Of a stretch of 57,806 bases of DNA, positions 41,867 to 50,831 are shown piece by piece. The notes below the pieces were generated by a model, which had not been told where the DNA came from, made no database searches, and saw only the letters and a list, made by a program, of their open reading frames with translations. The DNA is from Alistipes sp. (GTDB lineage: Bacteria > Bacteroidota > Bacteroidia > Bacteroidales > Rikenellaceae). Both the position numbers and the translations under genes were made by a program. Numbering within the stretch: the first letter of the stretch is position 1; each line of letters begins with the position of its first letter. The stretch covers positions 10,197 to 68,002 of the forward strand of contig JAIDUK010000002.1 in assembly GCA_029060215.1 (NCBI GenBank), given 5' to 3'.

Positions 41867-44740
41867 ATGCGCAAATTTCTGTTTCTGTTCTTCCTGTCGG
41901 CCGTCCTCTCCGCTTCGGCCCAGCCGCCCGAGTACAAGCCCTACGTGCGGTGGTGGTGGCTCGGCAGCGCCGTCGACGCCCGGGGGCTCGACCGCAACCT
42001 CGACGAGTTCGCCCGCAAGGGGATCGGGGGCGTCGAAATCACCCCCATCTACGGCGTGCGCGGCAACGAGGCCAACGACCTTCGCTACCTCTCGCCCGCA
42101 TGGATGGATGCCTACAAGCATACCGTCGCCAAGGCCGCAGCCTTGGGTTTGCAAGTCGACATGAACAACGGTACCGGCTGGCCTTTCGGCGGTCCGTGGG
42201 TCAGCGCCGACCACAGCGCCCAAAAGTACATCCTCGAGACGCGCGAACTCCCCTCCGGCCAGCGGCTCGACGGGCCCCTGCTCCCCAGCGAGGAGAAGCA
42301 GCGCCCCGTGGCTTCGTTGCAGGCCTTGCAGGCGGTCTGCCGTCAAAACGGACGGCGGATCGACCTCATGCCCTTTGTCTCCGCCGACGGGACGCTCGAC
42401 TGGCAGGCTCCCGCAGGCGGCTGCACCCTCTACGCTTTGTGGGCGGGCCGCACCTTCCAGAAGGTCAAGCGCGCCGCGCCCGGCGGCGAGGGGCTGGTGC
42501 TCAACCACTACAGCCGCCCGGCCGTCGAGCACTACCTCGCCCGTTTCGACGAGGCGTTCTCCGCGGCCGCCGCTCCGTGGCCCGACACCTTCTTCAACGA
42601 TTCGTTCGAGGTCTACGGCGCCAGTTGGGATGCGTCGCTGCCCGCCGAGTTCGAGCGCGACCACGGCTACCGGCTGCAAGATTTCCTGCCCGAGTTCGCC
42701 GCCGCGGGTGCCGACGAGCTCTCGGCCCGCGTCGTCCACGACTACCGGCAGACGCTCGCCGGGATGCTCCTGCGCAACTTCACCCGCACTTGGGTCGACT
42801 GGGCCCACGCCCGCGGCGTCCGCATCCGCAATCAGGCCCACGGTTCGCCCGGCAACATCTTCGATTTCTACGCCGCGGTCGACATCCCCGAGTGCGAGTC
42901 GTTCGGCCGCACGGCGTTCGACATCCCCGGATTGCGGCCCGACCCCGACGCCAAGTCCAGCGACGCCGACCCGGCCGTGTTGAAGTTCGCCTCGTCGGCC
43001 GCCCACGTCACCGGCAAGCGTCTCGTTTCGTGCGAGACCCTCACTTGGCTCACCGAGCATTTCCGCACTTCGCTGGCTCAGTGCAAGCCCGAGATCGACC
43101 AGATCCTCGCTTCGGGCGTCAACCACGTCTATTTCCACGGCGCCCCCTACTCGCCCGCGGACGAGCCCTTCCCCGGCTGGCTCTTCTACGCGTCGGTCAA
43201 CCTCTCGCCCACGGCCGCCCTGTGGCGCGACGCCGAGGGGTTGTTCTCCTACGTGGGCCGGTGTCAGGAGTTTCTGCAAGGCGGCAGTCCCGACAGCGAC
43301 CTGCTGCTCTACATCCCCATGGACGACATCGGCGACGCATGCCGCGGCCGCAACCTGTTGTTGTTCGACATCCACAAAATGGAGCGCACCATGCCCGGCT
43401 TGAAACGCACTATGAACGCCATCGTCCGCAGCGGTTACGACGCCGACTATATCTCCGACCTCTATCTGCAAGGGTTGCGGGTCGAAAGCGGCATGCTCGT
43501 CACCGAGGCCGGCACCCGCTACAAGGCCCTCTTGCTGCCCAACGTCCGGTTGATCCCGCACTTCACGCTGGCCAAGGCGCTGGAGCTCGCCCGGCAGGGG
43601 GCTACCGTCGCCTTCCTCGGGCGGTATCCCGACGACGTGGCCGGGCTCGCCCGCCTGAAAAGCCGCCGCCGGGCCCTGCACAACTCCCTGCGCCGCTTGC
43701 CCGCCGCCGATTTCTCGCGCCTTGCCGAGCATCGGTTCGGCCGGGGCCGCATCCTCACGGGCAGCGAGCTGCCTGCTTTGCTCGACGCATCCGGCGCCGT
43801 GCGCGAGCCCCTCAAGGCAGCCGGGTGCCAGCTCGTCCGCCGCAACGGCCCCGACAGCGGCAAACGTTATTTCTTCTGGCTCACGGGCGGTCCGGCTCTC
43901 GACGGCTGGTACCGCATCGGCACCCCCGCGGCCGAAGTCATCCTCACCGACCCGCTCACGGGCCGGAGCGGCAGGGCCGCTTCACGCCCCGCCGACCGCG
44001 GCACCACCGAAGTCTATCTACAACTGGCTCCCGGACAGTCGCTGCTGCTCGAAACCCGCGCCGCGCCGCTCGCCGACATCCCCGGCTGGACCTACGCCGG
44101 TACGGAGGGCACCCCCGTCGAGGGCTACGGCTGGCAGCTCGATTTCCCGCAGTCGCTTCCGGTCGTCACGCAGCGGTTCTCCATCGCGGAGCCGCATTCG
44201 TGGACCACGCTCATGCCCCTGCCCTCCGAAGAGAGCATGGGCAAGGTTGCGCAGACCGACGACAGCGGACTTGCCGCGCTGAACGCCGCCGCCCGGCAAA
44301 AGGCGCGCGAGGCGGAGATGGAGCGCACGCTCGCCGATCTGGCGCAGCTTTGCGGTACCGGACGCTACACGGCTCTCTTCGACGTGGCCGACCCCGCCGC
44401 GGCCGAGAGCTGGGTGCTCGATCTGGGCGATCTCCACGAATCGGCCCGCGTGCGCATCAACGGCTGCGAGGCGGGCATCGTCTGGTCCGTGCCGTTCCGG
44501 CTCGAAGTCGGGCCGTGGCTCCGGGCGGGGGCCAATCTCATCGAGATCGAGGTCACCAACCTGCCCGCCAACCTCATCGCCGCCTACGACCGCCGCGGAG
44601 TGGAGTGGCGCAAGTTCAAGGACGCCAACATCGTCAGCGCTCTCAACCGGCCGCTCGACACCTCGGCATGGCCCTCGGAGCCTTCGGGGCTCGGGGGTCC
44701 GGTCCGGCTCATTCCCGTCACTACGAAAAACATCCGATAA
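41867..44740 (+). CDS. GH106 family alpha-L-rhamnosidase
   Basis: A 957-residue secreted enzyme (signal peptide about 1-19, SAVLSASAQ). The start of the mature part is typical of GH106: YVRWWWLGSAVDARGLDRNLDE and GIGGVEITPIYGV, followed by DMNNGTGWPFGGPWV. A central TIM-barrel includes FFNDSFEVYGASWD, RNQAHGSPGNIFDFY, ECESFG and GVNHVYFHGAPYSP. The C-terminal beta-sandwich (about 830-950) has LDLGDLHESARVRINGCEAG. GH106 removes terminal alpha-L-rhamnose from pectic side chains or oligosaccharides, feeding rhaT-rhaA. Gaps are 5 bases upstream and 1 base downstream, so it is tightly coupled. Confidence 0.93.
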   Translation: MRKFLFLFFLSAVLSASAQPPEYKPYVRWWWLGSAVDARGLDRNLDEFARKGIGGVEITPIYGVRGNEANDLRYLSPAWMDAYKHTVAKAAALGLQVDMNNGTGWPFGGPWVSADHSAQKYILETRELPSGQRLDGPLLPSEEKQRPVASLQALQAVCRQNGRRIDLMPFVSADGTLDWQAPAGGCTLYALWAGRTFQKVKRAAPGGEGLVLNHYSRPAVEHYLARFDEAFSAAAAPWPDTFFNDSFEVYGASWDASLPAEFERDHGYRLQDFLPEFAAAGADELSARVVHDYRQTLAGMLLRNFTRTWVDWAHARGVRIRNQAHGSPGNIFDFYAAVDIPECESFGRTAFDIPGLRPDPDAKSSDADPAVLKFASSAAHVTGKRLVSCETLTWLTEHFRTSLAQCKPEIDQILASGVNHVYFHGAPYSPADEPFPGWLFYASVNLSPTAALWRDAEGLFSYVGRCQEFLQGGSPDSDLLLYIPMDDIGDACRGRNLLLFDIHKMERTMPGLKRTMNAIVRSGYDADYISDLYLQGLRVESGMLVTEAGTRYKALLLPNVRLIPHFTLAKALELARQGATVAFLGRYPDDVAGLARLKSRRRALHNSLRRLPAADFSRLAEHRFGRGRILTGSELPALLDASGAVREPLKAAGCQLVRRNGPDSGKRYFFWLTGGPALDGWYRIGTPAAEVILTDPLTGRSGRAASRPADRGTTEVYLQLAPGQSLLLETRAAPLADIPGWTYAGTEGTPVEGYGWQLDFPQSLPVVTQRFSIAEPHSWTTLMPLPSEESMGKVAQTDDSGLAALNAAARQKAREAEMERTLADLAQLCGTGRYTALFDVADPAAAESWVLDLGDLHESARVRINGCEAGIVWSVPFRLEVGPWLRAGANLIEIEVTNLPANLIAAYDRRGVEWRKFKDANIVSALNRPLDTSAWPSEPSGLGGPVRLIPVTTKNIR

Positions 44741-44741
44741 C

Positions 44742-45872
44742 ATGAAAAAACTTCTCACCCTGCTCTTCCTCGCGGCGACCCTCTCGACCGCCGGAGCACA
44801 GGAGCTCCCCTCGCGCAAGGAGACCCTTGCCGCCATGATCCGCGCCAACGACTATTTCATGCGCAAATACGCCGACCCCACGGCCGTCATGCCCTACTAC
44901 TCGCGCCGCAAGGTCTACGAATCCAATATCTGGACCCGCGCCGTCTACTACGAGGGGTTGATGGCCCTCTACGCCGTCTATCCCGACAACCGCTATTTCG
45001 ACTACGCTTGGCGGTGGGCCGATTTCCACAAGTGGGGCATGCGCCGCGACGACACCCCCACGCGCAACGCCGACAACTATTGTTGCGCCCAGACCTACAT
45101 CGACCTCTACGAGCTCCGGCCCGAGCCGCACATGCTCGCCAAGACCGTCGCAGCCATGAACATGTTGGCCAACACCCCGCAGGTCGACGACTGGACGTGG
45201 ATCGACGCCATCCAGATGGGCATGCCCGTGCTCACCAAGCTGGGCCGCGTGAAAAACGACCGGCGTTACTTCGACAAGGCGTGGGCCATGTACGCATGGA
45301 GCCGCAATACGCTCGCCGGGGGCCTCTACAACGCCAAGGAAGGGCTTTGGTGGCGCGACAAGGATTTCGTGCCGCCCTACAAGGAGCCCAACGGCCGCAA
45401 CTGCTACTGGTCGCGCGGCAACGGGTGGGTCGTCGCCGCGCTGGTGCGCGTGCTGCAAGACATCCCTGCCGACGAGCCGCACCGCGCCGCCTACATCGCC
45501 GACCTGCGGGCCATGTGCAAGGCGCTCAAGGCCTGCCAGCGCGAAGACGGATTCTGGAACGTCAGCCTGCACGACGAATCGAACTTCGGCGGCAAGGAGA
45601 CCACCGGCACGGCGCTCTTCGTCTACGGCATGGCGTGGGGCATCAACAACGGCCTGCTCGACCGCAAGGAGTACCTGCCCGTCGTCGTCCGGGCTTGGGA
45701 GGCCATCGTCGGCGAGGCGCTCCACCCCAACGGTTTCCTCGGCTACGTGCAAGGCACCGGCAAGGAGCCCAAGGACGGGCAGCCCGTGCGCTACGATTCG
45801 GTTCCCGACTTCGAAGATTTCGGATTAGGCTGTTTCCTGCTCGCCGGTTCGGAAGTCTACAAACTCCAATAG
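44742..45872 (+). CDS. GH105 family unsaturated rhamnogalacturonyl hydrolase
   Basis: A 376-residue secreted enzyme (signal peptide about 1-19) with a single (alpha/alpha)6 GH105 domain of normal length. Key parts: WTRAVYYEGLMALYAVYPD, NADNYCCAQTYIDLYEL, WTWIDAIQMGMPVL with the likely catalytic Asp155, YWSRGNGWVVAALVRVL, and DESNFGGKETTGTALFVYGMAWGINNG. It hydrolyses the delta-4,5-unsaturated galacturonyl residue at the end of lyase products. It is the second GH105 in the locus; the first is fused to an esterase. It starts one base after the GH106 stop. Confidence 0.94.
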   Translation: MKKLLTLLFLAATLSTAGAQELPSRKETLAAMIRANDYFMRKYADPTAVMPYYSRRKVYESNIWTRAVYYEGLMALYAVYPDNRYFDYAWRWADFHKWGMRRDDTPTRNADNYCCAQTYIDLYELRPEPHMLAKTVAAMNMLANTPQVDDWTWIDAIQMGMPVLTKLGRVKNDRRYFDKAWAMYAWSRNTLAGGLYNAKEGLWWRDKDFVPPYKEPNGRNCYWSRGNGWVVAALVRVLQDIPADEPHRAAYIADLRAMCKALKACQREDGFWNVSLHDESNFGGKETTGTALFVYGMAWGINNGLLDRKEYLPVVVRAWEAIVGEALHPNGFLGYVQGTGKEPKDGQPVRYDSVPDFEDFGLGCFLLAGSEVYKLQ

Positions 45873-45879
45873 CCGTCCC

Positions 45880-48756
45880 ATGCGCCGTTCCCTCCTGCTG
45901 CTGACCCTCCTCTGTTCGCTGAGCGGTTCCGCCGCCGCACAGGCGCCCCACCCCGAGCGCATCTACCTCTCGGGGCGCGGCACCGACGACCCCGTCGTCT
46001 GGCAGTTCCGCTGCTCGGCCGGGCAGAACAGCGGGGCGTGGCACCCCATCGGCGTGCCGTGCTGCTGGGAGCTCCAAGGGTTCGGCGACTATACCTACGG
46101 CCGCTGGTACACGGTCAAAGGAGCCGCGCCCAGCACCGAAGAGGGCGTCTATCGGCGGTCATTCAACGTTCCCGCCGCGTGGCGCGGACAGCGGGTGAAG
46201 ATCTTCTTCGACGGCGCGATGACCGACACCGAGGTGCGGGTCAACGGCCGCTCCGCGGGCGACATCCACCAAGGCGGCTTCTACCGCTTCAGCTACGACA
46301 TCACCCCGCTGCTGCGGCCCGGGCGGCGCAACCTCTTGGAGGTGCGCGTGGCCAAGCACTCGGCCAACCCGAGCGTCAACGCCGCCGAGCGCAAGGCCGA
46401 CTGGTGGCTCTACGGCGGCATCTACCGGCCCGTGTGGCTGGAAGTGGTGCCGCCCGTCCACATCCGGCATTTTCTGTTCGACACTTCGCACGACGGGCGG
46501 CTGCGGGTGGCGGCCGAAACAGAGGGCGGCCCGCGGGGCCATGCGCTGCGGCTCTCCCTGCGGAAGCTGGACGACGGCACCCCCGTGGTCACCGCCGCAG
46601 GAGCGGCAAACGTCACGGTGCCGGTCGAGGGGGCCGAAACCCTGCTGGAAAGCGCTTGGGCCGACATACTCCCGTGGACGCCCGAAAGCCCCCATCTCTA
46701 CACCGCGCGGCTCGAACTGCTCGACCCCGCAGGCCGAAGCATCCAGCAGCGCGACACGCGCGTGGGGTTCCGCACCGTCGAGTTCGTGCCGCAGGACGGC
46801 ATCTACCTCAACGGCCGCAAGCTCGTCATGAAAGGGATCAACCGCCACTCGTTTTCGGTCGACGGCGGCCGCGCCACGAGCCCCGCGCTCAGTCGGCAGG
46901 ACGCCGAACTGATCCGCTCGATGAACATGAACGCCGTGCGTTCGCACTACCCGCCCGACGAACACTTCTTGGACATGTGCGATTCGCTCGGGTTGCTCTG
47001 CATCGACGAGCTCGCGGGCTGGCACAACGCCTACGACACCCCCACCGGGCAGCAGCTCGTGCGCGAAACCGTCGAACGCGACGCCAACCACCCCTGCGTC
47101 GTGCTGTGGAGCAACGGCAACGAGGGCGGCTGGAACACCCGGCTCGACACCCTTTTCGCCCGCCACGACCGCTTGCAGCGGCGCCATGTCATCCACCCGT
47201 GGGCCGATTTCGACGGCATCGACACCCACCACTACCCGGCCTACCTGACCGGCGTGGGCCGCTTCACCGGCGGCTACAAGGTTTTCCTGCCCACCGAATT
47301 CATGCACGCCATGTACGATCAGGGCGGCGGGGCCGGACTGCGCAACTTCTGGGAGCGGTGGCTCTCCTCGCCCTGCTTCGCGGGCGGGTTCATCTGGGCT
47401 TTCTGCGACGAGGCGCCCCGGCGCACCGACCGCGGCGGCAGGCTCGACTCCGACGGCTCCAACGCCCCCGACGGCGTGGTGGGACCCCGCCGCGAGAAAG
47501 AGGGCAGCTTCTACGCCATCCGCGCGCAGTGGTCGCCCGTGCGCATCGGGCCCCTGCATGTCGCCGGGCGTTTCGACGGATCGCTGCGCCTGAGCAACGA
47601 ATACCTCTTCACCGACCTTGCGCAGTGCCGCATGACCTACGCCGTGCGCACCTGCCCTTCGCCCCTGCGGGGTGCCGACACCGTCGGCCGCATCGTCGCG
47701 GCGGGCGACATTCCGCTCCCCTCCATCGCCCCCGGCGAGACCCGCACGGTCCGCATGGAGCTGCCCGGCAACTTCCGCGAGGGCGACCTGCTCGAACTCG
47801 AGGCTTTCGGCCCCGACGGCCGCAGCGTGTGCGCTTGGAGCTACCCTATCCGCACCGCAGGCCGCTACTTCGAGCGCGAAATCGAAGCCTGCACCGCCGA
47901 ACATTCGCAGCCCGAAGCCGTGCGCACGGACGACGGCGTGGTGCTGCGCGACGCCCGCACGGAAGCCGTGTTCGACCCCGCCACCGGCATGCTCCGCAGC
48001 ATCCGGGCCGACGGCCGCACGATTCCGCTCGCCGACGGTCCCGCAGCCGTGGGAATGAAGATGGTCTGCCAGCCCGAGCGCAGCACGCTCCGCACCTCGC
48101 CCGAGGGGGCGGTCTACTGCGTCCGCTACCGGGGCGGCGCCGACTCGATCGTCTGGCGCCTGCGGCCCGACGGACTGCTCGAAATGAGGGCCCTGCTGCT
48201 CAACCGCGCTTCGGGCGGCGGGGGTTTCGACGACGCCTTCACCGACACCGAGGTCTACAATCTGGGCCTCACCTTCTCCTACCCGGAGAGCGCCTGCACC
48301 GGGATGCGATGGCTGGGACGCGGACCCTACCGAGTGTGGAAAAACCGCATCGAAGGAACGCGCCACGGCATCTGGCACAAGGCCTACAACGACACCGTCA
48401 CGGGCGAAAGCTACGACGCACTGGAATACCCCGAGTTCAAGGGCTACCACGCCGGGCTCTATTGGGCCACCCTCGAAAGCACCTCCGCGCCGTGGAGCGT
48501 CCACGCCCTTTCGGACGGCATTTTCCTGCGGCTCTTCACGCCCCGCGAACCGGCCGGCGGCCCGGGCGACACCATGCCTGCGTTTCCCGCCGGAGACCTG
48601 TCGTTCCTGCTGGAGATCCCGGCCATCCGGTCGTTCAAGCCCATCGAACAGCAGGGACCCGACAGCCAGCCCGGCAGCATCCGCATCAAGAAAGGCGACG
48701 AGGGGCTGCATATCGACCTTGTGTTCGACTTCCGGCAAAGGATTTTCGATGAATGA
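45880..48756 (+). CDS. GH2 family beta-galactosidase-like hydrolase
   Basis: A 958-residue secreted GH2 enzyme (signal peptide about 1-20). Domains in order: sugar-binding beta-sandwich (about 40-190, WELQGFGDYTYGRWYTV), immunoglobulin-like domain (about 195-300), TIM barrel (about 305-560) with LVMKGINRHSF, MNMNAVRSHYPPDEHFLDMCD, acid/base Glu415 in WSNGNEGGW and candidate nucleophile Glu473 in LPTEFMHAM, then C-terminal sandwich domains. It is the last gene of unit D, seven bases after GH105. In a rhamnogalacturonan locus, removal of beta-galactose side chains is the likely role, but other GH2 activities cannot be excluded. Confidence 0.92.
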   Translation: MRRSLLLLTLLCSLSGSAAAQAPHPERIYLSGRGTDDPVVWQFRCSAGQNSGAWHPIGVPCCWELQGFGDYTYGRWYTVKGAAPSTEEGVYRRSFNVPAAWRGQRVKIFFDGAMTDTEVRVNGRSAGDIHQGGFYRFSYDITPLLRPGRRNLLEVRVAKHSANPSVNAAERKADWWLYGGIYRPVWLEVVPPVHIRHFLFDTSHDGRLRVAAETEGGPRGHALRLSLRKLDDGTPVVTAAGAANVTVPVEGAETLLESAWADILPWTPESPHLYTARLELLDPAGRSIQQRDTRVGFRTVEFVPQDGIYLNGRKLVMKGINRHSFSVDGGRATSPALSRQDAELIRSMNMNAVRSHYPPDEHFLDMCDSLGLLCIDELAGWHNAYDTPTGQQLVRETVERDANHPCVVLWSNGNEGGWNTRLDTLFARHDRLQRRHVIHPWADFDGIDTHHYPAYLTGVGRFTGGYKVFLPTEFMHAMYDQGGGAGLRNFWERWLSSPCFAGGFIWAFCDEAPRRTDRGGRLDSDGSNAPDGVVGPRREKEGSFYAIRAQWSPVRIGPLHVAGRFDGSLRLSNEYLFTDLAQCRMTYAVRTCPSPLRGADTVGRIVAAGDIPLPSIAPGETRTVRMELPGNFREGDLLELEAFGPDGRSVCAWSYPIRTAGRYFEREIEACTAEHSQPEAVRTDDGVVLRDARTEAVFDPATGMLRSIRADGRTIPLADGPAAVGMKMVCQPERSTLRTSPEGAVYCVRYRGGADSIVWRLRPDGLLEMRALLLNRASGGGGFDDAFTDTEVYNLGLTFSYPESACTGMRWLGRGPYRVWKNRIEGTRHGIWHKAYNDTVTGESYDALEYPEFKGYHAGLYWATLESTSAPWSVHALSDGIFLRLFTPREPAGGPGDTMPAFPAGDLSFLLEIPAIRSFKPIEQQGPDSQPGSIRIKKGDEGLHIDLVFDFRQRIFDE

Positions 48757-48802
48757 TCAAATAGCGAATAATCCGTCTTCTGCCCGTTGTCGGCGGAACT
48801 TG

Positions 48803-48831
48803 TTGCAAATCGGGATTTTTTCGTATCTTCG
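48803..48831 (+). promoter_or_regulatory. Candidate promoter of the ABC exporter gene
   Basis: TTG at 48803-48805, 18 bases, TATCTTCG at 48824-48831. A variant of the Bacteroidetes pattern, 21 bases before the ATG. Confidence 0.45.
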
Positions 48832-48852
48832 CGTCGGCTTAAACACGTCCGC

Positions 48853-50682
48853 ATGTTCAAAACATACCTCCGGCTTCTGGGATTCGCCCGGCCCATGGGC
48901 CGCTATGCCGTTCCCTACTTTTTCTACTCGCTGCTCTACGCGCTGTTCAACTCCTGCACGTTCCTGCTCATCATCCCCATCCTGAACACCATGTTCAGGC
49001 CCGACTACGCGTTCCAAGCCGTCGACACGTTGCCGCCCGTGGTCTTGGACACGGCCTATCTGGAGACCCTGTTCAACTATTGCTACGGCAGGCTCTTCGC
49101 CGAATACCGCATCGAGAACGTGCTGATCCTGCTGGCCGCCATCGCCGTGGGGTCGAGTTTCCTGAGCAACCTGTTCCGCTATCTGGGGGCATGGACCGTC
49201 GAGAAACTCCGCACCCGCACCCTCCAGCGCATCCGCAACGAGATGTTCGTCCGCGTCATCGACATGCACGCCGGCTACTTCAGCGACCAGCGCAAGGGCG
49301 ACATCATCTCGAAGATCATCTCCGACGTCAACGTCGTGCAGTTCTGCATCACCAATACGCTGCAAGTCGCTTTCCGCGAACCGTTCCTGATCCTTTTCTA
49401 CCTCGTCATGATGGTCGGGATTTCGTGGGAGCTGTCGCTTTTTTCGCTGGTCTATCTTCCGGTCGTCGCCCTGCTGATCGGCAGCATCGTCAAGCGGCTG
49501 CGCCACCCGGCGCTGACGAACCAGCAGCGCATGGGCGAGCTGGTCTCGGCCCTCGACGAATCGCTCGCAGGCATCAAGGTCATCAAAAGCTACAACGCCG
49601 TCGGCTACGTCAAGCGCAAGTTCTTCGATCTGAACGCCGACCTCTCGCGCATCACCCTGTCGATGGCCCGGCGGCAGCAGCTGGCCTCGCCCATGAGCGA
49701 ATTCCTCGGCATTGCCGCCGTGGGGGTCATGCTCGTCTTCGGCGGGGCGCTCGTGGTCCGCGGGGCGCTCAACCCCGGAGGCTTCATCGCCTTCATCGCC
49801 ATGTTCTCGCAGATCACCCGCCCGATCCGCACCTTCATCGACCAGTTCGCCAACATCAATCAGGGCATCGCCGCCGGCGAACGCATCTTCTCCATCCTCG
49901 ACACCCGCAGCGAGATCGAAGACAAACCCCAAGCGCAGGTGCTCGACACGCTCAAGGAGAAAATCGAGTTCCGCGACACCCGCTTCTCCTACGACGGCAG
50001 CCGCGAGGTCATCGGCGGCGTGTCGTTCGAGGTCCGGCGCGGCGAGACCGTCGCGCTGGTCGGACCCTCGGGCGGCGGCAAATCGACCCTCAGCGAACTG
50101 ATACCCCGTTTCTACGACCCCACCGCGGGCGACGTGCTCATCGACGGCGTCTCGCTGCGCGACTACACGCAGGAGAGCCTGCGCGCCCACATGAGCGTCG
50201 TGTCGCAGGACACGGTGCTCTTCAACGACACCATCGAGGGCAACATCGCCATGGGACGCCCCGGCGCCACCCACGAGGAGATCGTCGAAGCGGCGCGCAT
50301 CGCCAATGCCGACGAATTCATCCGCGAAGCCCCCGAGGGCTATGCCACCAACATCGGCGACCGCGGCGCCAAGCTCTCCGGCGGGCAGCGCCAGCGGCTC
50401 TCCATCGCCCGCGCCGTGCTGAAGAACCCCGAGATCCTCATCCTCGACGAAGCCACCTCGGCGCTCGATACCGAGAGCGAGAAACTCGTGCAGGAAGCCT
50501 TGAACAAACTGCTCGTGGGCCGCACCTCCATCGTCATCGCCCACCGGCTCTCCACCATCCACAACGCCGACCGCATCCTTGTCATCGACCACGGGCGCGT
50601 GGCCGAGCAGGGCACCCACACCGAACTCATGGCCCGGGGCGGCATCTACGCCAAACTCATCGAAATGCAATCGTTCGAATAA
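48853..50682 (+). CDS. ABC transporter, fused permease and ATPase (MsbA-like exporter)
   Basis: A 609-residue half-transporter. The N-terminal half has six membrane helices (about 20-310) with the coupling-helix region QRKGDIISKIISDVNVV. The C-terminal ATPase has Walker A GPSGGGKST (about 404-412), the Q-loop, signature LSGGQRQRLSIARA (about 508-521), Walker B ILILDEATSALD (Asp532, Glu533) and the H-loop IAHRLST. It resembles MsbA-type lipid flippases, which form homodimers in the inner membrane. The substrate cannot be deduced. It is monocistronic, with its own promoter and terminator. I start at the ATG at 48853; upstream in-frame sequence overlaps the promoter. Confidence 0.93.
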   Translation: MFKTYLRLLGFARPMGRYAVPYFFYSLLYALFNSCTFLLIIPILNTMFRPDYAFQAVDTLPPVVLDTAYLETLFNYCYGRLFAEYRIENVLILLAAIAVGSSFLSNLFRYLGAWTVEKLRTRTLQRIRNEMFVRVIDMHAGYFSDQRKGDIISKIISDVNVVQFCITNTLQVAFREPFLILFYLVMMVGISWELSLFSLVYLPVVALLIGSIVKRLRHPALTNQQRMGELVSALDESLAGIKVIKSYNAVGYVKRKFFDLNADLSRITLSMARRQQLASPMSEFLGIAAVGVMLVFGGALVVRGALNPGGFIAFIAMFSQITRPIRTFIDQFANINQGIAAGERIFSILDTRSEIEDKPQAQVLDTLKEKIEFRDTRFSYDGSREVIGGVSFEVRRGETVALVGPSGGGKSTLSELIPRFYDPTAGDVLIDGVSLRDYTQESLRAHMSVVSQDTVLFNDTIEGNIAMGRPGATHEEIVEAARIANADEFIREAPEGYATNIGDRGAKLSGGQRQRLSIARAVLKNPEILILDEATSALDTESEKLVQEALNKLLVGRTSIVIAHRLSTIHNADRILVIDHGRVAEQGTHTELMARGGIYAKLIEMQSFE

Positions 50683-50691
50683 ACGAACAAT

Positions 50692-50719
50692 AGGAGAGCC
50701 GGGCTCTCCTGTTTTTTTT
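50692..50719 (+). terminator. Intrinsic terminator after the ABC exporter
   Basis: AGGAGAGC (50692-50699), three-base loop, GCTCTCCT (50703-50710), then a run of eight T (50712-50719). Confidence 0.93.
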
Positions 50720-50795
50720 GCACCGTCCTGCCGCCGCCCCTGCCGAAACCCCTCTCCGGCGGGTCTCGGCATACGATTTTCAAGGAAAAAATCGT

Positions 50796-50803
50796 TATAT
50801 TCG
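50796..50803 (+). promoter_or_regulatory. Candidate -7 element of the BamA-like gene
   Basis: TATATTCG, 28 bases before the ATG at 50832. It is similar to TATCTTCG before the ABC gene and lies downstream of a strong terminator, so a promoter is needed here. Confidence 0.4.
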
Positions 50804-50831
50804 CGGAATAATACAACACCTGTTTCGCCCC

